Origin: Gongronella butleri
Taxonomy: Eukaryota > Mucoromycota > Mucoromycetes > Mucorales > Cunninghamellaceae
Reading direction: 5' to 3'
NCBI GenBank assembly: GCA_025201375.1
Contig: JAIWZP010000028.1
Span: 62,001-126,000 of the forward strand
Length of the DNA stretch: 64,000 nucleotides
Below, piece by piece: positions 23,438 through 35,037 of this stretch (the stretch's first letter is position 1; every line of letters begins with the position of its first letter). Made by a program: the position numbers and the translations under genes. A model generated the notes under the pieces. It searched no databases. It worked only from the letters and a program-made list of their open reading frames with translations, and had not been told where the DNA came from.

Positions 23438-25084
23438 ATGCTTCGCTCTGTATCCTCCCGCCTTTTGGCCAACGTGAACAAGAAGGCCGTCAACTACGTA
23501 AGTTTGCTTTTGGACCATGGTGTGCACTCGTTTCTATGGAGACCCGCTATTTTTTTTCTCGCTATCGCGCGCTACTTTTTTTTTGGTTTTGCGACGTGGG
23601 CGTGGCCAGTGTGGCGGACCATACCATCGATGGCTGATGGGATGGGGGACAGGGCAATTGAGCGAGCGCAATGGCTCATGGTTGCTGATGCTTTGTTTGT
23701 TTTTTTGTGATTAGCGTGCCTTCTCGGTGTCTGCTCCCTCGATGATGGCTGCTTCCGCCGACAGCGACAAGATCCACATCACCCTGCCCGAGAGCTCGTT
23801 TGAGATGTACGACGCCGAGGCGCCCAGCTTGGAGATGGACGTGACCAAGGCTGAGCTCATGGACATGTACACCAAGATGACCACCATGCGCCGCATGGAG
23901 ATGGCCGCCGATGCCCTTTACAAGGCCAAGAAGATCCGCGGCTTCTGTCACTTGTGCAATGGTCAGGTAAAGTTTGGAAAAAGAGCTACTTAAGCGGGTA
24001 AACGCGGGTGGAAAATTTCGCCTGGCGCTCCAACCTTCAAGGAGGGAGGGGCGAGCCCAAAAACAAAAACAAAGAAAAAAAAAATACCCCCCAACAATGT
24101 CAATCGCCGACGGGACAAGCGCGAGGGTTGATTGGATGGTGGATTGACACCCAATTTTTTTTTTATTTTTTTTTATTTCATTTTTTTACAACCATATAGG
24201 AAGCTGTGTCTGTTGGCATGGAGGCTGCCATTGACCACAATGACCACGTCATCACGGCCTACCGTTGCCACGGCTTCACGTACATGCGCGGTGGCTCTGT
24301 CAAGTCCATTTTGGCCGAATTGATGGGTCACGAGGCCGGTATTTCCAAGGGTAAGGGTGGCTCCATGCACATGTTTGCCCCTCAATTCTACGGTGGCAAC
24401 GGCATTGTCGGTGCCCAGGTGCCTCTCGGTGCGGGCATTGCCTTTGCGCAAAAGTACAACAACAACCCCTCGGTCACCTTTGCCCTCTATGGTGATGGTG
24501 CCTCCAACCAAGGCCAGGTCTTTGAGTCGTTCAACATGGCCAAGCTCTGGGAGCTCCCCGTCGTCTTTGTGTGCGAGAACAACAAGTATGGCATGGGCAC
24601 GTCCGCCAACCGCTCGTCGGCTTCCACCGAGTACTTTAAGCGCGCCGGCTACATCCCCGGTATCAAGGTCAATGGCATGAACTCGCTCGCCATCAAGCGC
24701 GCCTGCGAGTGGGCCAAGGAATGGACCTCGTCCGGCAAGGGCCCCCTCGTCATGGAGCTCGCCACCTACCGCTATGGCGGCCACTCCATGTCCGACCCCG
24801 GCACCACGTACCGCACGCGTGAGGAAATCCAGCACATGCGCTCCACCGCCGATCCCATCACCGGCCTCAAGCAAATCATCCTCGACAATGAGGTCGCCAC
24901 CGAGGCTGACCTCAAGGCCATCGACAAGGAAGCTCGCAAGGAGGTCGACCAGGCCGTCAAGGAGGCCGAGGCCAGCCCCCTCCCCTCCCTCGACGAGTTC
25001 GCCACTGACATCTACCAACCTGGCACCGAACCTGCTTATATCCGCGGCCGTGAACCCAAAGAACTTTACTTCTTCAACAAATAG
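23438..25084 (+). CDS. PDA1: Pyruvate dehydrogenase E1 component subunit alpha, mitochondrial
   Basis: Thiamine-diphosphate-dependent subunit that decarboxylates pyruvate in the mitochondrial PDH complex. Three exons: 23438-23497, 23715-23966 and 24200-25084; 398 residues, the usual size. The first 30 residues (MLRSVSSRLLANVNKK, then RAFSVSAP after the first splice) are a mitochondrial presequence. The TPP-binding motif GDGASNQGQVFESFN lies near residue 202 with its closing asparagines (CENNKYGMGT). The regulatory loop YRYGGHSMSDPGTTYR near residue 295 carries the serines targeted by PDH kinase in relatives. GHEAGISKGKGGSMHMF is the conserved E1-alpha loop. Codon use is strongly biased to C-ending codons compared with its neighbours, as expected of an abundant enzyme. 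AATAAA follows about 140 bases after the stop. Intact; assignment secure. Confidence 0.98.
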
Positions 25085-28000
25085 ATCACCCTGGCCTCTC
25101 TTTCACACCCTTCCTCCCACCCCCACCATCGCGTCTTTTTTAATCGTGTTTCATAGTCATTTCACCCCCTTCCCCCCTTTTTGGTCAAACAGGCGCATGC
25201 CAATGGTCATTCTCTTTCATGCAACTAAATAAAAACATGTTTTTGCTATTAAAATATACGAAAAAAAAAAAAGATGAACAGGGACTCAGGGTACGAAATT
25301 CGTCGTAAAAGAGCAACCTGTTCGCCCATTTGATCTGGCCATAGGGACATTACTCCAAAAAAAAAAAAAAAAAAAGTGAAATACGTATCATATCATAATA
25401 CTGTAAGCAGATATGAATTTCACAATACGTATCATATACACGTGTTGAAATGCGACGCGCTCCTAGGCATCATTTCGTCTTCGTTTGGTTCTCCAATATG
25501 ATACAGTATGATGCTTTGCACTCTGGCACAATGCAATCAAAGATTTCAAGTGCGATTTGCTCGGCAACGAACAAATTATTTAACAAGGGGATAATATGAT
25601 GCTCTCAATATTTCGGCCCGTGCGACTCGTCGCAGCGCCAGGAAACGTTGCCACATATCATACGCATGCACTGATGCACATCTCGTCCCAAAAAAACATA
25701 AAAATTAAAGGTCAATAAGGTGGTTTGGTCAGGAAAATGACATTGCACGATATTTGGCCATGGCGAGATTTTGGAACACTCATTTCGTGCCAACTCAAGG
25801 TCGGATCTGCGGCCAGTCTTTGTCGAATTTGTCTTGTGGCGAAAATACGAAGTAGATTGCATTTTACAGGAGAACCAGTCGATGGAGCCCGGGGTTTTAT
25901 GGCATTTTCATCGGCAAATGGACGCATTCTACCATGTGGGTGAATGGCACGGCGATCCGAGGAACCAAGTTTTGCCAGGTTAAAATTCGTTACTGTATCA
26001 TACCCCTTGGAAAATCGATGTGGCGCACCATCGAGTGCTTGCAGCTCCATGAAATTTTGGCATATGAGCATTTTGGTCTCTCTCTTTTCAGAACAATGGT
26101 AAAAACCAGAGGTTGATCTGACCGTTGGCAAGACAATTGACAATGCTCCATAAATTCACAATTTTGTCTCTAGCGCGTCAAGCTGCTATTCGACCAGGCT
26201 TAAATCTTACAAGTGGAAAGACAAGCACAAGGGCGTCATTTTATCCCTGCTCGGCAACGCCGATGCGCAACATTTGTACGCTTGCAACGCCCAATCAAAA
26301 ATTTCAGCTTCGTTTTTCTCGGCAATGGACAAGACAAACGATGGCGTGCTGCTGTGAGCCTGTGACAATAAATGCAGAATTCGATTCTCTGTCGGATGAA
26401 CCCAGTTTCACCAGCATATCATACGACCAAAAGTGATGCAGAATTTTTTTTCTAAAATTTGGCTTTGATTGTTCATTCCTCGAAAACAGCTTGATCGACC
26501 CCCGATTTTTATCGCAGATTTGCTTAGAAAGAAGGGGTCAATGCACCAGATGATATGACTCTCAGATGTCCAATGTGTAGGTTGCCAAACGGATTTGGGA
26601 GACCTGAGCCTCTCAAAGCGGGGGACCCTCCAGATGCATTTTGACCTGACCCACCTTGCTTTTTTTTTCTAAATTTGAAAAAAAAATTCGTCACCAAGGA
26701 CTCATCGCAGCTCCACGAAACTTTTACATGTAGTGGATGTTTCTCCTCTCTTCTCAGAAAAAATAAAAATTTAAAGGTCAATCATGTGGTTTGTCGGGAA
26801 GCACGGCATTGCTGAAAATTTGGCTGTAGCGCGTTTTTGTCAAATTCATTTCGCGGTAAAATCATGATTCGATCATCGCCAAACTTTGCCACTTGGCTTT
26901 TTCAGCGTCTCTCTTTGAAAGAAAAATTTAAAAACCAGATGTTGATCGGGTCGTTTTCGTGGCAAGCGCCGTTTTCAAGAATTGGCACAAATCCATCATG
27001 GATGACCAACACAAATCATGAATCGATTGCCTCCCAACCTTTGCCCTTTGACTATTTCGCCGCGCCTTATTCAACAACACAACATGAAACCCCATGATTG
27101 AGAGGATCGTTTTGCAGATGAATTCTAAATCTCGACATTTTTATAAATGCAAAATTAAATGCCACAAATCATCATGGTTGAGTGGCCCAAAATCTACACA
27201 TAATGTTTCACCGACGCTACTACTCTTTTTGAAAAACCGTCCAAACCATGAGTCGATCGAGTCATTATGCAGATGAATCCAAAATTCTGACATTTCCACA
27301 AATCCGGCACGAATCTCTCAAAATACTGTATTTTGTGGATCGCGGTGAAATGATGGCACCGATCGAAAGAGACGCACTCGGGTGATGTCATTTCCTGATT
27401 GTTTGCTTGCCCGATGGATGAACTTTGCCCGTTTGCAAAAGTCGATCAAACATTGGATCAATTTTCAAACTTGCTTTTCTCGACAACTGGAAAAATAACC
27501 AACAATGCTTTTAAGGTGTCAAGTGCTGCTGCTGAATCTCCACCGAATGAAACAAGTTTCATGGCGATCTGATCAAAACTGGCAGAGGAAGTACACTTTT
27601 TCAACAAAAAATTCAATGACGATTTGCTCGACAAATGTCTAGTCAACCCTCGATTTTTATTTCAGATTTAATAAAAAACAGGGGGGCAAAGCATCTAATG
27701 GGATGACTTGCAGGGCGCTAGCTTGGTTTTTAACTTTTTGCATCGGTCATTTCACCAGCTTGCAGCCCATTCATTCTACAGCGCACAAAAACCTGCAAAA
27801 AATACAACAATAAAAAAATCCCATGCAATTTACGCACCTAAATTTGGAAGTGTCAAACCTTAAATTTGTGCAAAAAAATCTTGCCCAAAGTAGACACTTT
27901 TCTCAGTCGATCGCCGTTCATGCATTACTCTTTTTTGGTCATTTTTCTTAAGTTGTGGCAACTCGCCATTTTGTGTGCCAATAGCAAATTGTCGGAGTTA

Positions 28001-28796
28001 CCTGTTTGGAATGCATTGATCACTCGGAGGTCGAATTTTCCCGTTTCTGGGATTTAAATGTGTGACCCCTGAATTTTTCAAAAGTGGTCGTAGCGGTCTT
28101 GGGGTTTAAGCTTTTTTGCTGCAATTTTTGCGCCTGAACTCGATGCGGTTGTTTTTGAGTGGGTTCGACCAGGGAAATGACGAGGTAAATGTAAAATAGT
28201 ACAAATTAGAGGTTTCTGGCATTTTCGAGTGCAAAAAAAAATCGGGCGGGTTCGTCTTGAGCACTGGGCTAGAGATGTTGCCGTGACGCAAATTTCATTG
28301 GCGGGCAAGTAGGCTGTAAAAAAATTTCTGGAGGCACAGCAGGCCGGCAAATTCTGAAAACACGCTCTTTGATTTTTTAAAAGGTATAAAAAGGTAAAAG
28401 TGCGAGTTTTTATCCAGCCTACGTACTGTATCATATGATATGTACTAGCGCGATGCTGCTGCAAGGATACGTACCTAGAAGTGACAACGCGTGTCAGGTT
28501 CTGTCCACTGAGCATGAAAAATGGACGGATTAATCATTATCATACAGTACGTACGTGTCATTCTATCATACTGTATTATATTCACATTTTCGTGTGATTT
28601 ACAGTAGACTGTGATTCTTCTGCTGCATGTCATGAATTCATGATGTACCGGCACGTATCATATTCTGGAAGGCAGATGGCGATTCATGAAGAATGAAAAC
28701 GTCGTGAATTGTGTTTAATCGAAATATGGTACAAATGAATGAGAGAGAAAGTAGGCAAGGGGGAATGCAGAAAATAAAATGAAGGCAAGAGAGAGC
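25085..28796. other. Repeat-rich intergenic region between convergent genes
   Basis: 3.7 kb between the stop codons of PDH E1-alpha and SOF1. 25380-25650 and 28420-28700 are rich in ATCATA, TACAGTA and GTACGTA words. 25700-27700 is degenerate repeat debris with recurring phrases such as TTTGCTCGGCAACG, TTTTTCTCGGCAATGG and TTTTCTCGACAACTGG. The second copy of the dispersed repeat lies at 27735-28405. No intact frame or splice model was found. Confidence 0.6.
27735..28405 (+). repeat. Dispersed repeat, copy 2
   Basis: Direct-orientation relative of 3716-4455. The order of shared blocks is the same, starting with GCATCGGTCATTTCACCAGC and ending near GCGGGCAAGTAGGCTGTA and AAAAAATTTCTGGA. It is shorter through small deletions. 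Both copies sit in AT-rich gaps framed by TACAGTA/ATCATA words, which suggests they are remnants of one mobile or duplicated unit. Confidence 0.75.
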
Positions 28797-30443
28797 TTAT
28801 TTTGCGACGCCAATGATATTCTTGGAGCGTTCGGACTTGCGTTCTTCCTTGTTTGGCAGATACTTTCGTCGTCGCTCGTCCTTTGTCTTGCGTGCCTGCA
28901 GCATTTCCTTTTTGACCTTGTCGGCGCGGCGGATCTCGGCAGGCGTGTTGCGGTGGCGGTCGATGCGGCGGATCTCCTTCATGTGGCCATAGCGCTCCTT
29001 GAGCTTGTCCATGTACTCCAGGTGCGTGCGCTCGCGGCGGTCCTTGATGCCCAGCTTCTCCGACGCATGCGCCTTCCAGATGCGCACATTGCCGTCGTCC
29101 GAGCCCGAGAGCACAAACTTGCTGTCCATCGAGAATTGCACCGAAAACACGCGCTGCATGCGCTTCGTGTGGTAAACATCGAAGCTGTGGCCGCGCTTGG
29201 CGTCATACATGCGCACCGTGCGATCATACGAACCTGTGACAATCTCCTGGCCGGTTGGCGAGTAGTCCACATCCATCCTGGCATGAAAAAAAAAGAGCGT
29301 CAATCGCCAATCCACGAGAACAAAAAAAAAAAAAAGCAACGCGTCAAATCGCTTACACAGCCGAAACGTGATCCTTGAGCACATTGCGCGCGGCGTCCAT
29401 CTTGCGCATATCAAAAATGTAGGCATTGTGATCTTCGTTGGCCGTGGCAAACGTGTATGCCTCGATCGGATTCCAAGCAATGGCATTGGTTTTGAGCTAC
29501 AAAGCAAAATATTTACCATGAGAAATCCTTTCTGCCGCCCAAAAAAATAGAAAAATAAAAAAAAGGACTTACAGTCATGACGACCTTGGAGATGGGCTTG
29601 CTTGTGCGCATGTCGTAGAGCACGATGGTGCGGTCGGTACCACAGCTAGTGAAGATGTTTGTCTCGACCTGGTTGAATTTGACGGTCTGGTACGAATCGG
29701 CACCCCATGCAAAGTCCTGGATGGGCTCAGAGCGCTGCTCGTCCCAGAGCTCGACCGAGTTGCCCGATGTGATGAACAGCGGATCGCTGCGGTGGTGCGA
29801 CAAGCCCGTGAACGCGTATTGGCCCATGTATGTCTCGATAGGGACGCGGTTCTCGCTGTCCTCGTCCGTCGATGGCTGCCAGATCTTGATCGTCTTGTCC
29901 GTCGAGCATGACAAGAATTGGTCGTCGCGCAAACCCGCACTCACACCAGACACCATGCCCTTGTGCGCTTGCGTCGACCACGTCGTTTCCTGTGCAGAAA
30001 GGCTCCACACGCGGATTTCTACAATAAAAATGAAAAAAAGGTGAGAATCGCATCTCCGTGTGCCATACCATTGAATGAGATGGGCTTACCACCGTCGCCA
30101 CTGCCGGAAATCATCGAGCTGAGTAGGCGAGGATGCTTGGCGAGACTGTACACGCCATCAATGTGGCCACTGAGGCCGGCAACGAAAGGTTTGGCAAACA
30201 GACGATTGAGTTTTGTCGCATTCAAGGCACGCACGTACTCGCGGCCTTGCTCGAACGGATGGATAGTCGGATCCAGGTTGCGCTGCACCTTGTGGATATC
30301 CTGCGAGCGCTCGCGCACGTAATCGGTCGAGGAGCGAGATATCGTCTTGATTTTCTACAAAAAAATGGCCAAAACGACGAGTCAGCTTCTGTTTTCCGAG
30401 TCGACCGTGTAGTGCGTCTATGCCAAAAAGGAAGCCTTACCAT
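28797..30443 (-). CDS. SOF1: Sof1/DCAF13 WD40 protein, small-subunit processome component
   Basis: Nucleolar WD40 protein needed for U3-dependent 18S rRNA processing. Five exons on the minus strand: 30443-30441, 30354-30090, 30018-29573, 29496-29357 and 29277-28797; 444 residues. The first exon is only the ATG: joined to the next it gives MKIKTISRS, the same start as yeast Sof1. Then come HPFEQGREYVRALNATKL and FAKPFVAGLSGHIDGVYS, and repeated WD blades. TANEDHNAYIFDMR, SPTGQEIVTGSYDRTVRMY and VLSGSDDGNVRIW follow. The C-terminal Sof1-like domain reads KLKERYGHMKEIRRIDRHRN and is rich in Lys and Arg. Length equals the family's and no blade is missing. A second ribosome-assembly gene (URB1) lies at the far end of the window. 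Confidence 0.96.
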
Positions 30444-30975
30444 GGGATGGTATAAAAAGGTGGTGAACAAAGAAGAAGAAAAAAAGTGAAATGTAAAAAA
30501 AAAACGAGACATTGCCCTATTCCCGCCAAATTAGGCACTCCGACGGCGTGTGGCTTGGCTACCATGACCCGCAGCATTGAAATTCATGCGATTAAAAATG
30601 AGAGGACGCGAAGAAAAAAAGTAAAAAAAAAAAACGAGATGGACACATGTGTGGCGGCACGCTTTGTCATCTTGTTACAAAATTTATTTTTGGTACGTAT
30701 GAGATATCGCGAGGGAAAAAGGTAAGCATAATATAGAGATGGGAGAGGAAGAAGGGGAAGGGGGAAAAATATAATATGATGAAAGGGGGCGAGAGAAGAT
30801 GGAAACAGCAGAACAGGTCGCGGGGGGAAGGATGTCGTCAAAAAGGTGAAGGTAAGAGAAGAGGGGGGGGGAAGTGCTAATTACACACAAATGCAATTGG
30901 GGGAAAATGTACAAGCAATGGAAGAAGCGTAAAAAAAAAAAAAAGAAAAAGAGCGACGCGTCGAGCTTTTTCGAC
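30444..30975. other. Intergenic region between SOF1 and the zinc-finger gene
   Basis: About 530 bases between the SOF1 start and the stop of the minus-strand gene at 30976. Purine-rich on the plus strand. A TATAAAA-like element (30451-30457 read on the plus strand) lies just upstream of the SOF1 ATG. GACGCGTC is at 30955-30962. No gene. Confidence 0.5.
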
Positions 30976-33604
30976 TCAAGCCGGAGGCACGCCATAGCCT
31001 TGATTTGTTGGGTTCGCAGAATCAAACAAAGGCGGCATGAATGGATCGGTTTGTGTGGGCTCGGCGGAGGCTTGTTGCTGTTCAAAGTGGAGATTTGACT
31101 GTTCCACAATCACCGGGTTCATTGCAAACTGGCCAGCAGGCATGGAGGGGGGAGGAGGAGCTGCATGATTGGATGGGGTATACGAGTCGACGGCGACAGG
31201 AGGTGCCATATGCGTGTATTGACTATGCGGAGGTAATACAGAGGATTGCAGAGGTGGATGATGATCGGATGTGTTTTGCGGCCCAGGGACCATCATGGCG
31301 GCAGCGGCAGCAGCAGCAGCGGCGGCCATGGCAGCGGCGGGTGGAGGTGGAGGAGGCGGCACGGCCATCAATTGGTGTGGAGGCGGTGGAGCCTGTTGAT
31401 GTTGTTGTTGCTGCTGTTGCTGCTGCTGTTGCATGGCCATTTGCTGCGCGACCTGGGAGACGGGCGCAATGGGGGTGATGGGCGTCACTGGAGCGTCACC
31501 GAGCATCGGTTGTGGTTGTTGCTGTGGCGGTTGCTGCAATTGAGGCGCGAGACGCGGGACAACGGGGACAACGGGCATTTGTTGAAGCGAGACGTGCGAT
31601 TGTTGATGCTGCTGCTGCTGCTGTTGATGCTGCTGTTGATGCTGCTGCTGCTGTTGTTGCTGATGCTGCTGCTGTTGCTGTTGCTGCTGCTGCTGCTGCT
31701 GCTGTTGCTGTTGATGCTGCTGCTGTTGTGACACGGCCATGGCCAGGCTCATGGGAGGTGGCGCGCCGGCCATGGAGGCAAAAGACGCGGCTTGCATCAT
31801 GGCCGCCGCCGCCGCCGCAGCAGCAGCAGTGCCACCAGGTGCGCCTTCCTCCTGGAGGCGAAGCTCGTCTTCGTGCATACGCTCGTGCTTCTTGAGCGAT
31901 CGCGCGTGGTAGTACGACTTGTCACAGCCTTCAATGGAGCAATAATACGGCCGGATGTTGGAATGGGTCTTGATGTGCGTCGTCAGCGAGTCGGGCCTCG
32001 AGAATCGCTTGCCACAATCTTTTTAAAAAAGAGGGGGATCAGTCATCAGGAGAATTTTTTTTGTCGCGCGCGCGTCATGGCGTGCGTTTGCATGAAAGAC
32101 GCGTCTTTTTTTTCTTTTCTTTTCGTTTTTTGATCAATTTACCTTCTTGAGGGCACAAATAGGGTCTTTCACCTGTGTGTGTGCGCAGATGATTCAACAT
32201 CTTGTGGCGCTTGACAAATGGCTTTTGCTGGCGCAAGCAATTCTCCCACTCACACACGTAAGCCGTCTAAAAGAGACAAAAACGGGATTAGGTAAGCTGC
32301 AATGCAAGACGTGCGCGCCTTTTTTTCTTTCTTTTCTTTTCTTTTTCCTTTTCTTTTATGACTCTTTGTCCTACCTTTCCGCTGCCGACGTGCACCTCGC
32401 TTAGATGAGCGTTCAATTGCTTCAGACCATCGAGCACCGTGTCACAAGCTGTCCATCCGCATCGCTTGGGTCCGTCCTCCGAGGGGTCCGACGGCGATTT
32501 GGCCATTTTGGTGGGTCGTGACGAGCGTGACGCGTCTTGTTGATGCTTGGCGTCACCAGCAGTAGCGTCCTGGTGGTCATCGTCGTCCTCTTCATCCCCA
32601 TCCTCATCATCATCATCGTCGTCGTCGTGTTGTTGCGATGCCGCATACGAATTGGTGCCAGAGGGCTCCATGGAAGAAGAGGCATCGGACGGCGACGCAT
32701 TGAAGGTCATGATGGCAGAACCACCGGCGGATGTGGGCGGCGAATGGTGATGTGCACGCTTTTCTTGTTCGAGTTCGACGAGACGCGCAATCAATTGGTC
32801 GCGCGACATGCCTGCGAATTCCTCGGCAGAAACTTGATCCATTTGGGCCGTGGCCGCGGCCAATTTCAGGGACAAATCGGGCGTCGTTGTCGACGACGTG
32901 TCCAAAGACTTGTTTTTCGCGTTGTTTTGATGATTTTGATCGCGCAGACCGAGTTCTGCGGGTGTGGGGGGTGGAGGGAGCGAGATTTGCAAGTTTGGCT
33001 TGCCGGGCTTGCTGAGAGACCGGCGCTTGGGCTTGTGATTGACGTCCGATGACTGCATTTGTTGTTGTTGTTGCTGCTTTTTGTCGCCCGATGACACGGT
33101 ATGGCGACGCGGCTTCTTGCGATTGCCATTGGTGTCTGCTTGGGAGCGTTTTCCGTCATTTTGTGCAGATTGGGGGTGGGCATTGCCGTTGCCATTGTCA
33201 ATGACGTTGGCATTGGCTGGGATGGAAGGTGGCATGAGTGGAAGCTGCTGTTGCTGCTGTTGTTGTTGTTGTTGCGGCGGCACGACAGCGGCAATGGGGG
33301 TATTCACGCCAGACGACGATTGGGGGTGATGGTGAAATTCGTAGGCGGGTATGGCATTGGGAGGCATCACGCCCTGTGGCGGCTGTGTGGACGCCATGCT
33401 GCTCATTTGGAGCCCGATTTGTTGCTGCAGCTCCTGCGCCGCCAATTGCTGCATTGCCACATTCAGAGGCGTCCCAGACACGGGCGACGTCACCGATGAC
33501 CCCGCTTGTTGCTGTTGGGACGCCTGCGGTTGCATTGGAATAAGAATGGACGGCGCATCCGCCGGTATTACCACAGAGGCAGACGAAATCATTTGTTGTT
33601 GTTG

Positions 33605-33641
<37 letters not shown>

Positions 33642-34289
33642 GAGTATGCCATGGTTGGAGGGGGCACAAACGACGCGGTGGCCTTGAAAAAAAGGAGATC
33701 ATGAGAAAAAAGAGGCAAAAAAAAAAGAAAGAGCTTCCAGTTTTCGTCGTTTTTTCATTTTTTTTTTTTTTTTTGTGTGTACCTGGAAGGACACAGAGGC
33801 GGACACGTCCGTGGCTGGGAGAGCGTCGACCTGCGGCGGAAAAGACATGATTTGCGGATCATCGACAACCATATGTGAATTGACTACACCATCGGCAACA
33901 ACGAGCGGTGTGCAATTGAGATCGGCGTGCGATTGAGGGCTGATGATGCCCTGCGAGAGCCCTGGGGTCTGCACGGGGGTCATGGATGGTACGTTGTTGT
34001 CGATATAGGCACGTGTCGCAAGTTGTTGCTGCTGCATGTTCATGTCGTACAATTGCTCGGGCTTGATCATGGCCATGGGCTGCATGTCCGGGAGCCCAGC
34101 GGCCTGTGTCATCGTGGTCGATGTCTGGAAGGTCGTCGGGTATGAAGGCCCATCAATGGGTGTTGACAATTCCGATAGGGCGTCTTGCATCGTGCCCGGC
34201 GTAAAGGGAAAGCCCGCTTTGGGCGCAACAATGCCCGCCTGCTGCGTGCCGCTCGACGGCAATCCTGTCGAATACCCTGATGTGTCCAT
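30976..34289 (-). CDS. C2H2 zinc-finger transcription factor, GLI/ZIC-like, polyglutamine-rich
   Basis: Four exons on the minus strand: 34289-33783, 33682-32375, 32266-32143 and 32018-30976; about 993 residues. Four tandem fingers occupy about residues 577-695. The first is atypical (CGWTACDTVLDGLKQLNAH...H). The second, CEWENC followed by KRHKMLNHLRTHTGERPY, has the long C-to-H spacing seen in finger 2 of GLI, ZIC and GLIS proteins. Then come CGKRFSRPDSLTTHIKTH and CDKSYYHARSLKKHERMH. Just before the fingers is an acidic DDDDDDEDGDEEDDDD run, and before that a short helix, MSRDQLIARLVELEQEK. Long Gln tracts flank the fingers on both sides (one starts at residue 178, another near 740), with poly-Ala stretches. 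A nuclear, sequence-specific regulator is expected; the target is unknown. It is divergent from RAD54 across 748 bases. Confidence 0.88.
31613..31732 (-). repeat. CAG/CAA trinucleotide tract (polyglutamine/histidine)
   Basis: Nearly uninterrupted CTG/TTG on the plus strand, with a few ATG, encoding a Gln tract broken by His in the last exon of the zinc-finger gene. A second tract at 33593-33643 encodes the Gln run near residue 178. Confidence 0.9.
33593..33643 (-). repeat. CAG/CAA trinucleotide tract
   Basis: TTG repeats followed by CTG repeats on the plus strand; encodes 17 consecutive glutamines after MAYS in the zinc-finger protein. Mixed CAA and CAG codons in blocks suggest repeat expansion rather than selection on codons. 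Confidence 0.9.
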
Positions 34290-35037
34290 AGCGTATCAAA
34301 AAGACCGATGAACGATGTCGAAAAAAGAAAAAAAAAAAGAAAAAGAGGTTTGGGGATCCCCAATGGGGATAAAAAAAAAAAGAGAGAAAAAAAAGGGGTG
34401 GAAGGGGTGGGAGGATGGAGGTAAGTAGCTGAATGGCTTCCTACAAAAGAGATGACAAGTCTACGTCGACAATTGAAAAAAAAAGTAAAAGGGGAAGCAA
34501 AAACAAGAGGTGTGCTCACTAGAAAAAAAAAAAAGAAAAAGATAAAAGGGAAAAAAAAAAGAAACAACAAAAAGGGGAATTGGCAAAAAGGGGCAAGATG
34601 AAGGGGCGAGCCTCTCCCCTCTCAATGTTGAGCGGCGGCTGAAAATTTTTTTTGTTTGAAACATTGAGCGCTGTGAACGCAAAACCAACAAAAAAGGGGA
34701 TGCAGTGTTGCCTGCTGCTTGTGCTTTTGTGCAACCGTAAAAATGGACACTGCTCGCTGTTTCTATTTTCGGATCATCGCTCTCTTCATCGCACTTTCTT
34801 CACTTCCGTAGCGTGCGACTTAGCTTTTTCATTCTTTTCGACCTTTGCTTCCTTTTTAAACGCGGGTTGCCATGGCAACGCGACGCCTAAAAAGGAAGGG
34901 GGCAAGAAAAAGAAAAAGTCCGGCGGCCTCGGACTGTTCATCAAATTTCATTTTTTGCTGTGCCGCATTTCTCAGCGCGTCTCTTCCCTTTTTTTTTTTT
35001 TTTCTTTTCTTTTGCTTCTTTTTTTCGTCCCTCCCTT
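34290..35037. promoter_or_regulatory. Divergent promoter region between zinc-finger gene and RAD54
   Basis: 748 bases between two diverging start codons. The zinc-finger side is A-rich on the plus strand (CT-rich in its own orientation, 34320-34570). The RAD54 side ends in a T/CT-rich leader (34985-35035). A perfect 14-base palindrome of the RFX X-box type is at 34866-34879. No gene seen. Confidence 0.6.
34866..34879. promoter_or_regulatory. Perfect RFX-type X-box
   Basis: GTTGCCATGGCAAC is an exact inverted repeat and equals the consensus bound by RFX proteins, including the fungal DNA-damage repressor Crt1/Rfx1 (family knowledge). It lies 159 bases before the RAD54 start codon, a place suited to a promoter operator. 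Whether this fungus has an Rfx1 that uses it is inference. Confidence 0.6.

Noticed and set aside
24173..25018. 281-codon minus-strand frame opposite PDH E1-alpha
   Set aside because: Shadow caused by strong third-position C bias in the PDH gene.
31246..31731. Poly-leucine frame on the plus strand
   Set aside because: CTG repeats read opposite to the glutamine tract of the zinc-finger gene.
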